Positions 1 through 5,548 of a stretch of DNA of 5,927 bases are shown here, in pieces. The translations under genes were made by a program, and so were the position numbers. Location of the stretch: contig JASLXP010000166.1 in assembly GCA_030740295.1 (NCBI GenBank), positions 1 through 5,927 of the forward strand, in the 5' to 3' direction. Below the pieces are notes generated by a model. It ran no database searches, was not told the DNA's origin, and worked only from the letters and a program-made list of their open reading frames with translations. This DNA comes from Planctomycetota bacterium. GTDB lineage: Bacteria > Planctomycetota > PUPC01 > JACPCR01. Numbering within the stretch: the stretch's first letter is position 1; each line of letters begins with the position of its first letter.

Positions 1-225
1 TCGATCCGAATCTGTGCTGCCGTAGAAGAGACGACCGTCGATGTGGCCGGCGTCCCAGGCATAGATGTCGAGCACCATGCCGAACTCATCATGCAGCCAC
101 CTGAAAAACTCGAGGTTGATGCGCGTCTGCTCTTCGGTCGAGCCCTCGTTGGTGTTATTGATCCAGGAAAAATACTGGGAGCGGGATGGGGTCTGCTCGT
201 CTGCGCCTGTCAGGTTTCTTGACAT
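1..225 (-). CDS. Putative TIM-barrel glycoside-hydrolase-like protein, N-terminal 75 codons only
   Basis: This reading frame was found by translating the reverse strand; it is open to the left edge, so the gene is partial. It begins at the ATG whose complement is 223-225. An in-frame TAA lies seven codons upstream (244-246) and the next Met is residue 50, so this is the only reasonable start, although no clear Shine-Dalgarno site precedes it (the leader is A-rich). Residues 18-29 read YFSWINNTNEGS and residues 38-64 contain LEFFRWLHDEFGM, VLDIYAWDAG and HIDG. The alternation of an amphipathic helix with a strand ending in Y-x-W-D-A-G resembles the first beta/alpha units of alpha-galactosidase-like TIM barrels found in PVC-group and Bacteroidetes genomes. 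There is no signal peptide, so it is probably cytosolic. It lies 100 bases downstream of propeller copy A on the same strand and may share its transcript. That it is a real gene is fairly secure; the enzyme class is a family-level guess and the catalytic residues are outside the window. Confidence 0.62.
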   Translation of the reverse strand, partial: MSRNLTGADEQTPSRSQYFSWINNTNEGSTEEQTRINLEFFRWLHDEFGMVLDIYAWDAGHIDGRLFYGSTDSDR

Positions 226-263
226 TGTTTTTTTGTTCGTCTGTTAGATTTCTTGCGGCGACA

Positions 264-280
264 CCTCGGCCGCGAGGCCG
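264..280. repeat. GC-rich inverted repeat in the leader of the left gene
   Basis: CCTCG (264-268), loop GCCG, CGAGG (273-277) forms a 5-bp hairpin. An alternative overlapping pairing, CGGCC (267-271) with GGCCG (276-280), is equally stable, so only one can form at a time. It sits between the stop of propeller copy A and the start of the left gene, and no T-tract follows on either strand. It could slow transcription or be a leader structure; an intrinsic terminator is not supported. Confidence 0.3.
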
Positions 281-292
281 CGCATCTTGTGC

Positions 293-314
293 CATTCATT
301 CGGTCGAATCAATG
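293..314. promoter_or_regulatory. 22-bp near-perfect dyad, candidate operator
   Basis: The left arm CATTCATTCG (293-302) and the right arm CGAATCAATG (305-314) are inverted repeats matching at 9 of 10 positions around a central GT. The inner 12 bases (298-309) match perfectly apart from the central pair. The dyad lies 11 bases beyond the stop codon of propeller copy A and about 70 bases before the start of the left gene on the same strand. A symmetrical site of this length in a short gap fits a dimeric repressor or activator site for the left gene. It could also fold as a hairpin after the copy A stop codon, but no T-tract follows. No regulator gene is in the window. Confidence 0.35.
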
Positions 315-325
315 CAGGTGATCGC

Positions 326-1630
326 TCAAGGGCCAAAGCGGAACGAGTAGAGGGTGGCCCCCTTCAACTCGAAGACCAAGCGGACCGGATTGTCTATCAG
401 ATACGACAGATCGTCGAGCCCGCGCCACTTTACAGTCCCGTCAACCACATCGCCGGTGATTGGTTCGCAGTCGTCGAATTCCAGTCGTCCCTCTTCGTCG
501 TACCGGGAATGACTGATCAGCGATACGCGCATCGAGCCGTTGGTTGCGTCAACGTTCACGTGGAGGTTGCGGTCCGTGCACTTGAGATACCTGGTCTCGA
601 CCGTGCCGATCAACCTGGTGTCGACCGGCGCTATTCCGGCGAATCCGTCCGGACGCAGGACGGCGAGAGACAAGCCACCGTCGGCAACGTAGTAGAACCG
701 GATTTGGTCCTCCTCCACGATGGGCAGGTGTACGGGAATGGCGTTCGTCTTACCGAACCTGCCCTCCTCTGGTCCGGTCGGCAGGAATTGCTCTCCCGGA
801 CAAACCCGGTGCCAGAAGAGGCCGTCGTGACTCCAGGCAAGTTCCGTAGTCCGGGAGAGTGGTGGGCCTCCCGGCTGCATGGCCAGCAACCCGATGTACT
901 GGTCGGCATACGGGAACACGCCCATGTCGTGGATCTGCAGTTTCCAGTTCTCCTCGTCCGACTCAGACAGGATCTCCGTCGGGAACGACCAGCTTCGGCA
1001 GTCGTCGCTCTCCATGCGCCCGACAATACGACGGCTATCCTCACCGCCGACCAGTTTGTGGTCTTTGTTCCAGAGCCGGAAGATGATCACGTACTTGCCG
1101 ATCCGCTCATCCCAGAAAACCTGGTTGTGCGTGTCCCCGTGCGCGCCTCGCCAGAGCGGCATCTCCGTCTCCATGTCATTTGTCCAGTGAATGCCGTCGG
1201 GAGAATAGGACATCCACATCCACAGCCGACGGTGTCGACCCTTTTGCCGGTCTTCGGGCGTGGAGCGTGCCCCCGATTTGAAGATCAATTTGTACCGACG
1301 CGCCGGGTCTGGATCGCGCAGGTCTTTAATCACCCCGGTGGCACCGGAAGCGTGGACCATGTTGTTGTCCTTGCTCCCGTCCAATTCGAAGAGGCCGAGC
1401 CGCGGCTTTTCCCAGTTCAGGCCGTCTCCCGAAAAAGCGTAGAAGAACCCGCCGTTGCCGAAGTACCAGGTCTTATAGAGCGCTTCTTCTTCATCGTAAA
1501 GTACGTTCGTATACCCTTTGGTGGGGAGAAGAGGGATGTCGCCTCGCTGTTTGGCCTTTCCGAGCACGAGACGCGCATTATCGAGATGGTCGACGATACG
1601 TTTATCTATGAGCAGATATTGACCGTCCAT
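326..1630 (-). CDS. Cytosolic beta-propeller glycosidase-like protein, copy A
   Basis: This 434-residue protein has no signal peptide or membrane segment. Blade-type motifs of the form S-x-D-G-x-x-W recur: FSGDGLNW (66-73), YSPDGIHW (142-149) and SHDGLFW (267-273), with a related DDCRSW near 210. This pattern resembles the five-bladed propellers of the GH32/GH43/GH130-like hydrolases and the many unassigned PVC-group relatives. RDPDPARRYK (105-114) and WRGAHGDTH (160-168) are conserved with copy B and are the best candidates for the active-site rim. A C-terminal beta-sandwich-like module (about 350-434) starts at NLHVNVDATNG and ends in LYSFRFG. The start is well set: GAGGAG lies 7 bases before the ATG. 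Gene direction is supported by the close paralogue at 2461-3846. It lies downstream of the Ig-like gene (138-base gap) and upstream of the left glycosidase-like gene. Substrate and reaction cannot be stated; sugar hydrolysis or phosphorolysis is a family-level inference. Confidence 0.85.
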   Translation of the reverse strand: MDGQYLLIDKRIVDHLDNARLVLGKAKQRGDIPLLPTKGYTNVLYDEEEALYKTWYFGNGGFFYAFSGDGLNWEKPRLGLFELDGSKDNNMVHASGATGVIKDLRDPDPARRYKLIFKSGARSTPEDRQKGRHRRLWMWMSYSPDGIHWTNDMETEMPLWRGAHGDTHNQVFWDERIGKYVIIFRLWNKDHKLVGGEDSRRIVGRMESDDCRSWSFPTEILSESDEENWKLQIHDMGVFPYADQYIGLLAMQPGGPPLSRTTELAWSHDGLFWHRVCPGEQFLPTGPEEGRFGKTNAIPVHLPIVEEDQIRFYYVADGGLSLAVLRPDGFAGIAPVDTRLIGTVETRYLKCTDRNLHVNVDATNGSMRVSLISHSRYDEEGRLEFDDCEPITGDVVDGTVKWRGLDDLSYLIDNPVRLVFELKGATLYSFRFGP

Positions 1631-1637
1631 TACTTTT

Positions 1638-1643
1638 CTCCTC
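1638..1643 (-). promoter_or_regulatory. Ribosome binding site of propeller copy A
   Basis: On the minus strand GAGGAG occurs 7 bases before the ATG at 1630, an ideal spacing. It fixes the start of copy A and supports the minus strand as the coding strand, against the long open frame on the plus strand here. Confidence 0.75.
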
Positions 1644-1738
1644 TACGTCGGACCATGCAGCGGCCCGCGCTGCTCGCCTTTCGGCCTTGGATGGGACAAC
1701 CCGGAACAGGTCAAAACAGGCGAGCGAAGTGGTGCCGG

Positions 1739-1755
1739 CTGACCCGGTCTGTCAG
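1739..1755. other. Small hairpin just downstream of the Ig-like gene
   Basis: CTGAC (1739-1743) pairs with GTCAG (1751-1755) across a 7-base loop. On the minus strand it begins 13 bases after the stop codon of the Ig-like gene. No T-tract follows, so it is at best an RNA-stabilising or partial-termination structure between the Ig-like gene and propeller copy A. Confidence 0.2.
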
Positions 1756-1768
1756 GGCTATAAAGGTT

Positions 1769-2200
1769 CTACTTTGTCTTCTTGGTCTTAAAGACCCACA
1801 CATGAGGTACAGCAGTCTTGCCGGTCTCGTCCTTAAATCCCGTATGGCGGAAACTGTTGACACCAATCGCGTATACGGTATCCGGACTCAGCTTGACAGG
1901 TAAAACACATGTCTTGCCTTTATCTTCCCACCTTGGGTTTGCAGAGCCGCGATAGCCGGGGTACAGACCAAGATTCGTATGGATTATCCACGACCACGAT
2001 CCTTGGTCCATCGAACGGTCATAAGTCACCTTGATTTCCTGAATGGTGAAGTCAACACCTGTTGCTCTGTTCTCAGGTTCTGTCTTGATTACCATGGCGG
2101 GAAAGTCAGTGTTCGCTTCAGGCTCACCGGCAGCACTTGCAGCGATAAGGCAGAAAGCTGTGAACCCCGATACTGCTCCAGACCTCTTCAACTTATTCAT
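1769..2200 (-). CDS. Small secreted protein with one bacterial Ig-like (Big_5/SbsA-type) domain
   Basis: This is a 143-residue protein when started at the ATG preceded by AAAGGAGG at 7-base spacing. An in-frame ATG 11 codons upstream (2233) is less likely because the strong site sits between the two. Residues 1-24 form a signal peptide: a KLKR n-region, a hydrophobic stretch (GAVSGFTAFCLIAASAA) and an A-S-A/S-A-A cleavage region, so the mature protein should be exported. A Cys at residue 17 does not sit in a good lipobox. Residues 36-140 fit one Big_5-like fold: E-P-x-N-x-A-T-G-V-D, then I-K-V-T-Y-D-R-S-M-D, G-S-W-S-W, a central P-R-W-E-D, T-C-V-L-P-V-K-L and T-V-Y-A-I-G-V-N-S, ending F-K-T. 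Such domains are usually modules of larger cell-surface or secreted proteins; here the domain stands alone. A binding or adhesive role outside the membrane is inferred, and the ligand is unknown. It is divergent from copy B and leads the leftward gene series. Confidence 0.82.
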   Translation of the reverse strand: MNKLKRSGAVSGFTAFCLIAASAAGEPEANTDFPAMVIKTEPENRATGVDFTIQEIKVTYDRSMDQGSWSWIIHTNLGLYPGYRGSANPRWEDKGKTCVLPVKLSPDTVYAIGVNSFRHTGFKDETGKTAVPHVWVFKTKKTK

Positions 2201-2460
2201 TGTTCTTCCTCCTTTAATTTCATACCCCAGCAATTAATAACCAACAGATTCCCTGGCTTCGCTGACACACAGACGGGCCGTCGCCCCTGGTGGTAACCGG
2301 CCTCCGTGGTCATGCCTGATTAACATAACACCGGAATCCCCAATGTCTCATACGAGAACTCCCTCTTTTACCTAAGCGCATGCAACGCCTGGAGAGGTAA
2401 ACGTGAGCGAACGCCTGCTGTTCTGAAATCCATCCGCCGCTAAAGCACAAGGTCGTTTTC
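2201..2460. other. Divergent intergenic region between the Ig-like gene and propeller copy B
   Basis: These 260 bases must carry the promoters for both the leftward Ig-like gene and the rightward propeller copy B. No pair of -35/-10 boxes is convincing by eye on either strand. An 8-base direct repeat, AACGCCTG, occurs at 2384-2391 and 2410-2417, 26 bases apart, upstream of copy B; that is within what chance allows. No ORF here looks like a gene. Confidence 0.5.
2208..2215 (-). promoter_or_regulatory. Strong ribosome binding site of the Ig-like gene
   Basis: AAAGGAGG on the minus strand ends 7 bases before the ATG at 2200. It lies inside the longer open frame that begins at 2233, so it decides the start in favour of residue Met12 of that frame. 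That start also puts the signal peptide at the true N-terminus. Confidence 0.8.
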
Positions 2461-3846
2461 ATGATGACTTCCACACCGTACCTGATGATCGATTCGCGAA
2501 TCCTTGACCGCGTTGAGAACTCGGCACTCAGGCTTGGCCGAGTCGAGAAGGACGCGTCAAATCCTCTGCCCAGCGTAGACCACGACGGCCGGTTACTGGA
2601 CGAGTATCCAAGCTGGATGCGCGGGTATACGGACATCATTTACGACAAGGACGAGCAGATCTACAAGCGGTGGTGCGCGGGGCGGTACGGGACATCCAAG
2701 GACGGCATACAGTGGGAATACCCCAGGATTGGCCTGTACGAATACGAAGGCTCGCGGGACAACAACATCGTCCATATCCAGGAAGTGGGAGACGCTCCGT
2801 TATCCGGGATGTGTGGCGTGATCAAGGATGAACATGATCCCGACCCGGCCAGGCGCTACAAAGGTTTCCAGAAGATGCGGCGTAATTCCACGGCAGAGGA
2901 TCGGCGCCTGATGCGCCACTATCGGCTGTGGATGAACATGGTGTACTCACCGGACGGGATTCACTGGAAAGAGGATCTCGAATCTGAGATGCCACGCTGG
3001 CGCGGCGCTCACGGTGATACTCACTCAAGCGTGCTATGGGACGATCGGATCCAGAAGTGGGTTCTCTATACGCGCATGTGGGACCGGGATCATAAACGAG
3101 TCGGAACGCAGGGACGGCGTACGGTGATTCGCATGGAGAGCGAGGATTGTTGCACGTGGTCATTCCCCCAGGAGGTCATGAGTGAACTGCCCGAAGAGTA
3201 CTGGAAACGCCAGGTGCACGATATGGGCGTCATGCGATATGCGAACCAGTACCTTGCAGTCCTGAACATGCAGACCCAACGGACCGAGGAGCAGGCCGGC
3301 AACTGGGAAGGTGAGTTGGCCTGGAGCCCGGACGGGATCAGTTGGACCCGAATCTGCCCGGGCTGTCTCCCGGTGCCGCGAGGGCCCGAAGGCAGCTTTG
3401 ATGACGGGACCCAGTCGCTGATGTACATGCCCGTTATCCTTGATGATGAGGTGCGTTTCTACTACCACGCCTCGGGTTCCGGTGGACAGGGATACGGCAT
3501 GGGACTGGCGCGAATGAAGCCCAACCGATTCGCGGGGATGGCGCCTGTTGATTCGGACAAAAAAGCTCTCGTGGTGACCCGCAATCTCGAATGCACAGGC
3601 AGGAACCTGTACGTCAACGCGGACGCGTCGAAGGGCGCGTTGCGCGTGGGGGTGATCAGTCACTCGCGATACGACGAAGAAGGCATTATTTCGCCGGATG
3701 AATGCCTGCCGATAACGACTGACGTGGTCGACCAGCGAGTGGAATGGAAAAATGACAAGAGCATCACTGCCCTGGTCCACTACCCGGTTCGCCTCTATTT
3801 TGAATTGTCAGGCAGCACGATTTATTCGTTCCGCTTTGGGGACTGA
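2461..3846 (+). CDS. Cytosolic beta-propeller glycosidase-like protein, copy B
   Basis: This 461-residue protein is a paralogue of copy A; by eye roughly half of the aligned residues are identical. Shared blocks in order are GVIKD (119-123), DPDPARRYK (126-134), YSPDGIHW (162-169), WRGAHGDTH (180-188), ESEDC...WSFP (226-236), HDMGV (253-257), SPDGISW (289-295) and a C-terminal beta-sandwich-like module (about 380-461) with NLYVNADASKG, SHSRYDEEG and IYSFRFG. It carries three insertions relative to copy A: residues about 38-54, TQRTEEQAGNWEG near 272 and ASGSGGQGYG near 337. There is no signal peptide. The start is either of two tandem ATGs (2461 or 2464), with a weak AAGG 8 bases upstream. 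It is divergent from the Ig-like gene and converges on the URO-D-like gene. A carbohydrate-active role is inferred from the fold; the substrate is unknown and may differ from that of copy A. Confidence 0.86.
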   Translation: MMTSTPYLMIDSRILDRVENSALRLGRVEKDASNPLPSVDHDGRLLDEYPSWMRGYTDIIYDKDEQIYKRWCAGRYGTSKDGIQWEYPRIGLYEYEGSRDNNIVHIQEVGDAPLSGMCGVIKDEHDPDPARRYKGFQKMRRNSTAEDRRLMRHYRLWMNMVYSPDGIHWKEDLESEMPRWRGAHGDTHSSVLWDDRIQKWVLYTRMWDRDHKRVGTQGRRTVIRMESEDCCTWSFPQEVMSELPEEYWKRQVHDMGVMRYANQYLAVLNMQTQRTEEQAGNWEGELAWSPDGISWTRICPGCLPVPRGPEGSFDDGTQSLMYMPVILDDEVRFYYHASGSGGQGYGMGLARMKPNRFAGMAPVDSDKKALVVTRNLECTGRNLYVNADASKGALRVGVISHSRYDEEGIISPDECLPITTDVVDQRVEWKNDKSITALVHYPVRLYFELSGSTIYSFRFGD

Positions 3847-3872
3847 CGTGGCAGGGCGGTGCTATCGTAGCC

Positions 3873-3888
3873 CCGCTCCCCAGAGCGG
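3873..3888. terminator. Weak hairpin between convergent genes
   Basis: CCGCT (3873-3877) pairs with AGCGG (3884-3888) over a 6-base loop, and the stem can be lengthened with one bulged base. On the plus strand a short run of three T follows within a few bases. It sits in the 53-base gap between the convergent stops of copy B and the URO-D-like gene, where a shared terminator would be expected. The T-tract is poor, so this is only a candidate. Confidence 0.3.
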
Positions 3889-3899
3889 CGGTTTGCGGG

Positions 3900-5153
3900 T
3901 CAGCCGCGACTGCCCTCGGGATGGCCGGTCAACTCTCGTATCATATTGCATGTTTGCGCGACCCGGTCTGTCATGTCTCCCGTCAGAGGATTGGTGTCTC
4001 GGTACACGAACTCGATGAAATAGTCTTTGCCGATATCGAGCGTTTCCTGCAGATGACTCCGCAGGTCGTCCAGGACGAAGGTCTCGCCGCAGAGCTTCAG
4101 AGGGATCGGTTTCCTGGACCAGATGATGTCCTCCCGGCAGGTCTCCGTGAGTTTTCGGATATCGCACCAGGGCGTGACACTTACCTTGCGCAGCCCGGGG
4201 AGACGCTGGAGAGCGGGCATCAGGTCGTGGACCGCTTCGCAGCAACCGAACTTCATGAGTTTGAACTTGCTGGCGAACCTGGTGAAGTGAGGCATCAGAA
4301 AATCCGTAAACATGTCGGCAGAGATGCCGGCGGATTCCTGTGATTCCAGGTATCCGTATCGATCAGTCGACACAACCCTGTTCCCCGCGGGAACAGCGGT
4401 CTCGTCAGAGAACTGGGAACTGCCCGAACAGTATCCCTGGTTGCCGTCGTGGTTCAGTGTCAACAGGTCCTGGTCTTCCTCCCACTGGCCCAGGGCCAGG
4501 TTGTCCTCAGCCAGAAACGCAAATAGCCGATGCACAGCGTCGGGGTTCATGGCCATCTGCAGGTAGAGCTCCTGCATACCCATCAGATGGACGGCAGTGT
4601 TGGTGATCCCATTGGAATAAATCGAACTGGGGCGACCGATCTCCACCGGCAAGAGCCCCGAAAGAACTTCTTCGGCCAGGTGCGCCTGTTTTTCGGTCCG
4701 TTCCCTGTCGAGGGAGATCGTCCGCTTCTTCAGCTTGCCCATATCCGCGTCAATGTCTTTGATAGGATTGTTGGTTTTGTAGCCCAGCGAACTTCCGCGG
4801 CCATTGTCTGCTCGCGTGATCTGAAGTTCGTCACAGTTGCCTGTAATCGGCGTACACCAGTCGATCACAAACCGATCGGGGATGATCCGGTCGTCATCGA
4901 TCATCTCATAGGCAACCAACGCACGCATGAGTCGGCCTTCAAGGGCGCGGCATTCGTCGCTTTCACACTCAAGTGGCGGAGTCAGATCCCTGAAGTATGA
5001 GCCGTTGTCTTCGATGTGGAAAGGGAACGTCTTCTCCTCCAGACCATTATGAACGCGCCACTTCTCCCGTCGTTGGACCATCGGTTCCCCGAAGGCGTAT
5101 TCTGCGTATTTGCTGGCCAAATCCCTGAGGCGGCCCTTGTCACTCTTAGTCAT
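3900..5153 (-). CDS. Uroporphyrinogen decarboxylase-like (URO-D superfamily) protein
   Basis: This 417-residue cytosolic protein is longer than housekeeping HemE (about 350) and belongs, by its motifs, to the divergent URO-D-fold group common in PVC bacteria. Supporting blocks are PDRFVIDW (92-99); a long central region; SQESAGISADMFTDFLMPHF (271-290), which matches the usual S-Q-E/D...S-P-x-x-F-x-x-F-x-x-P pattern; FGCCEAVHD (302-310); LRKVSVTPWCD (321-331); and a KPIP segment (348-351). The paired cysteines in G-C-C-E, with Cys330 and Cys339 nearby, suggest possible metal binding, as in URO-D-fold methyltransferases such as MtaA/MtbA, but the H-x-C signature of those enzymes is not seen. 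A role in haem synthesis is unlikely. Demethylation, or a related reaction on a catabolic substrate, is inferred. The start is supported by GGAGAAG before the ATG. It is convergent with copy B, and a relic of another minus-strand gene lies upstream. Confidence 0.8.
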   Translation of the reverse strand: MTKSDKGRLRDLASKYAEYAFGEPMVQRREKWRVHNGLEEKTFPFHIEDNGSYFRDLTPPLECESDECRALEGRLMRALVAYEMIDDDRIIPDRFVIDWCTPITGNCDELQITRADNGRGSSLGYKTNNPIKDIDADMGKLKKRTISLDRERTEKQAHLAEEVLSGLLPVEIGRPSSIYSNGITNTAVHLMGMQELYLQMAMNPDAVHRLFAFLAEDNLALGQWEEDQDLLTLNHDGNQGYCSGSSQFSDETAVPAGNRVVSTDRYGYLESQESAGISADMFTDFLMPHFTRFASKFKLMKFGCCEAVHDLMPALQRLPGLRKVSVTPWCDIRKLTETCREDIIWSRKPIPLKLCGETFVLDDLRSHLQETLDIGKDYFIEFVYRDTNPLTGDMTDRVAQTCNMIRELTGHPEGSRG

Positions 5154-5159
5154 CGTTAA

Positions 5160-5166
5160 CTTCTCC
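5160..5166 (-). promoter_or_regulatory. Ribosome binding site of the URO-D-like gene
   Basis: GGAGAAG on the minus strand, with its GGAG core 9 bases before the ATG at 5153. It supports this ATG, which is the first one in the frame. Confidence 0.6.
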
Positions 5167-5208
5167 GTGGTTTAGCTCGACTCTCTGCCATAACGATCCA
5201 GAATCAGC

Positions 5209-5226
5209 GGCTGCAAAGGCGCAGCC
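5209..5226. repeat. Perfect 6-bp inverted repeat upstream of the URO-D-like gene
   Basis: GGCTGC (5209-5214), spacer AAAGGC, GCAGCC (5221-5226). It sits about 55 bases upstream of the URO-D-like start. It could be a leader hairpin, a protein site, or part of the end of the relic gene upstream. No T-tract follows it on either strand. Confidence 0.35.
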
Positions 5227-5359
5227 TCACTGAAACACAGCGCCGGGATTGTAGCTCTTCGAAGACTCAAAACGAAGCACCGTTTGGGTCCGCTGCATCA
5301 TAGGGTATCGGAAGGGAGAGAATCTGTGGCCTTCGGTTTTCCTTCAGTTTGTATTAGAT

Positions 5360-5485
5360 TCAGATTCGGTCGCCGGTTATTTCGGGGGACGCGGCGACGA
5401 CGCTGCTACTATCCTCTAGCGCTTCGACGGTCAACGTGCCCTCGGTTGCATCAAGGTAAACTTCAGAACCGTGTTCCTGATTCAT
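5360..5485 (-). pseudogene. Probable eroded C-terminal fragment of a propeller-family gene
   Basis: On the minus strand an open frame ending in TGA at 5360 encodes a segment (about 5485 to 5360) with GSEVYLDATEGTLTVEALED followed by SPEITGDRI. This resembles the C-terminal module of the two propeller proteins: NLHVNVDATNGSMRVSL...EPITGD in copy A and NLYVNADASKGALRVGV...LPITTD in copy B. The shared features are x-D-A-[ST]-x-G-x-[LM]-x-V and then P-I/E-I-T-x-D about 20-30 residues later. The frame stops right after ITGD, where the intact proteins continue for another 40 residues or so. Farther on, in another frame, V-L-R-F-E (near 5280) recalls V-R-L-x-F-E of the intact ends, but this is weak. 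The body of the gene is missing; the divergent dipeptidase gene occupies its place. The fragment has no start signal. It may be a relic of a third paralogue or of a more distant family member; chance resemblance over about 35 residues is possible. Confidence 0.42.
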
Positions 5486-5548
5486 CCGTGGCTTTTGGCC
5501 GCTGAACGCGGACTTCCTCCTCACTACTTGCTCACATAAATCCATCCA

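Larger units (their letters stand above)
5154..5548. other. 395-base stretch without an intact gene
   Basis: It holds the URO-D-like gene's leader and ribosome site on the left, the 6-bp hairpin at 5209-5226, the propeller-tail relic at 5360-5485, and the upstream region of the dipeptidase-like gene on the right. No promoter with good -35 and -10 boxes could be picked out for either flanking gene. Open frames on the plus strand here (for example 5284-5505) have a poor start and no family resemblance. Confidence 0.5.

Noticed and set aside
65..247. A 60-codon plus-strand open frame at the left edge
   Set aside because: It is a shadow of the minus-strand glycosidase-like gene, whose translation has a coherent secondary-structure pattern and family resemblance.
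264..314. Intrinsic terminator after propeller copy A
   Set aside because: Hairpins are present, but no T-tract follows them in the direction of transcription, so Rho-independent termination is not supported.
287..1903. A 538-codon open frame on the plus strand across propeller copy A
   Set aside because: It is codon-aligned antisense to copy A and stays open because the sense gene rarely uses TTA, CTA or TCA codons. The minus-strand protein has a clear paralogue and a good ribosome site; the plus-strand translation shows no family features.
2201..2460. Sigma-70-type promoter upstream of the Ig-like gene (CTGTTG, 17 bases, TATGAA)
   Set aside because: The -35 match is poor and the -10 candidate would place the transcript start on the ribosome site, so it cannot be claimed.
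3160..3780. A 206-codon minus-strand open frame inside propeller copy B
   Set aside because: It lies antisense to a well-supported gene with a paralogue, has no ribosome site of note and reads as low-meaning sequence rich in Arg, His and Val.
3921..5000. Plus-strand open frames opposite the URO-D-like gene (3921-4343, 4312-4566, 4340-4606, 4530-5000)
   Set aside because: All are antisense shadows of the URO-D-like gene, overlap one another in different frames and show no recognisable motifs.
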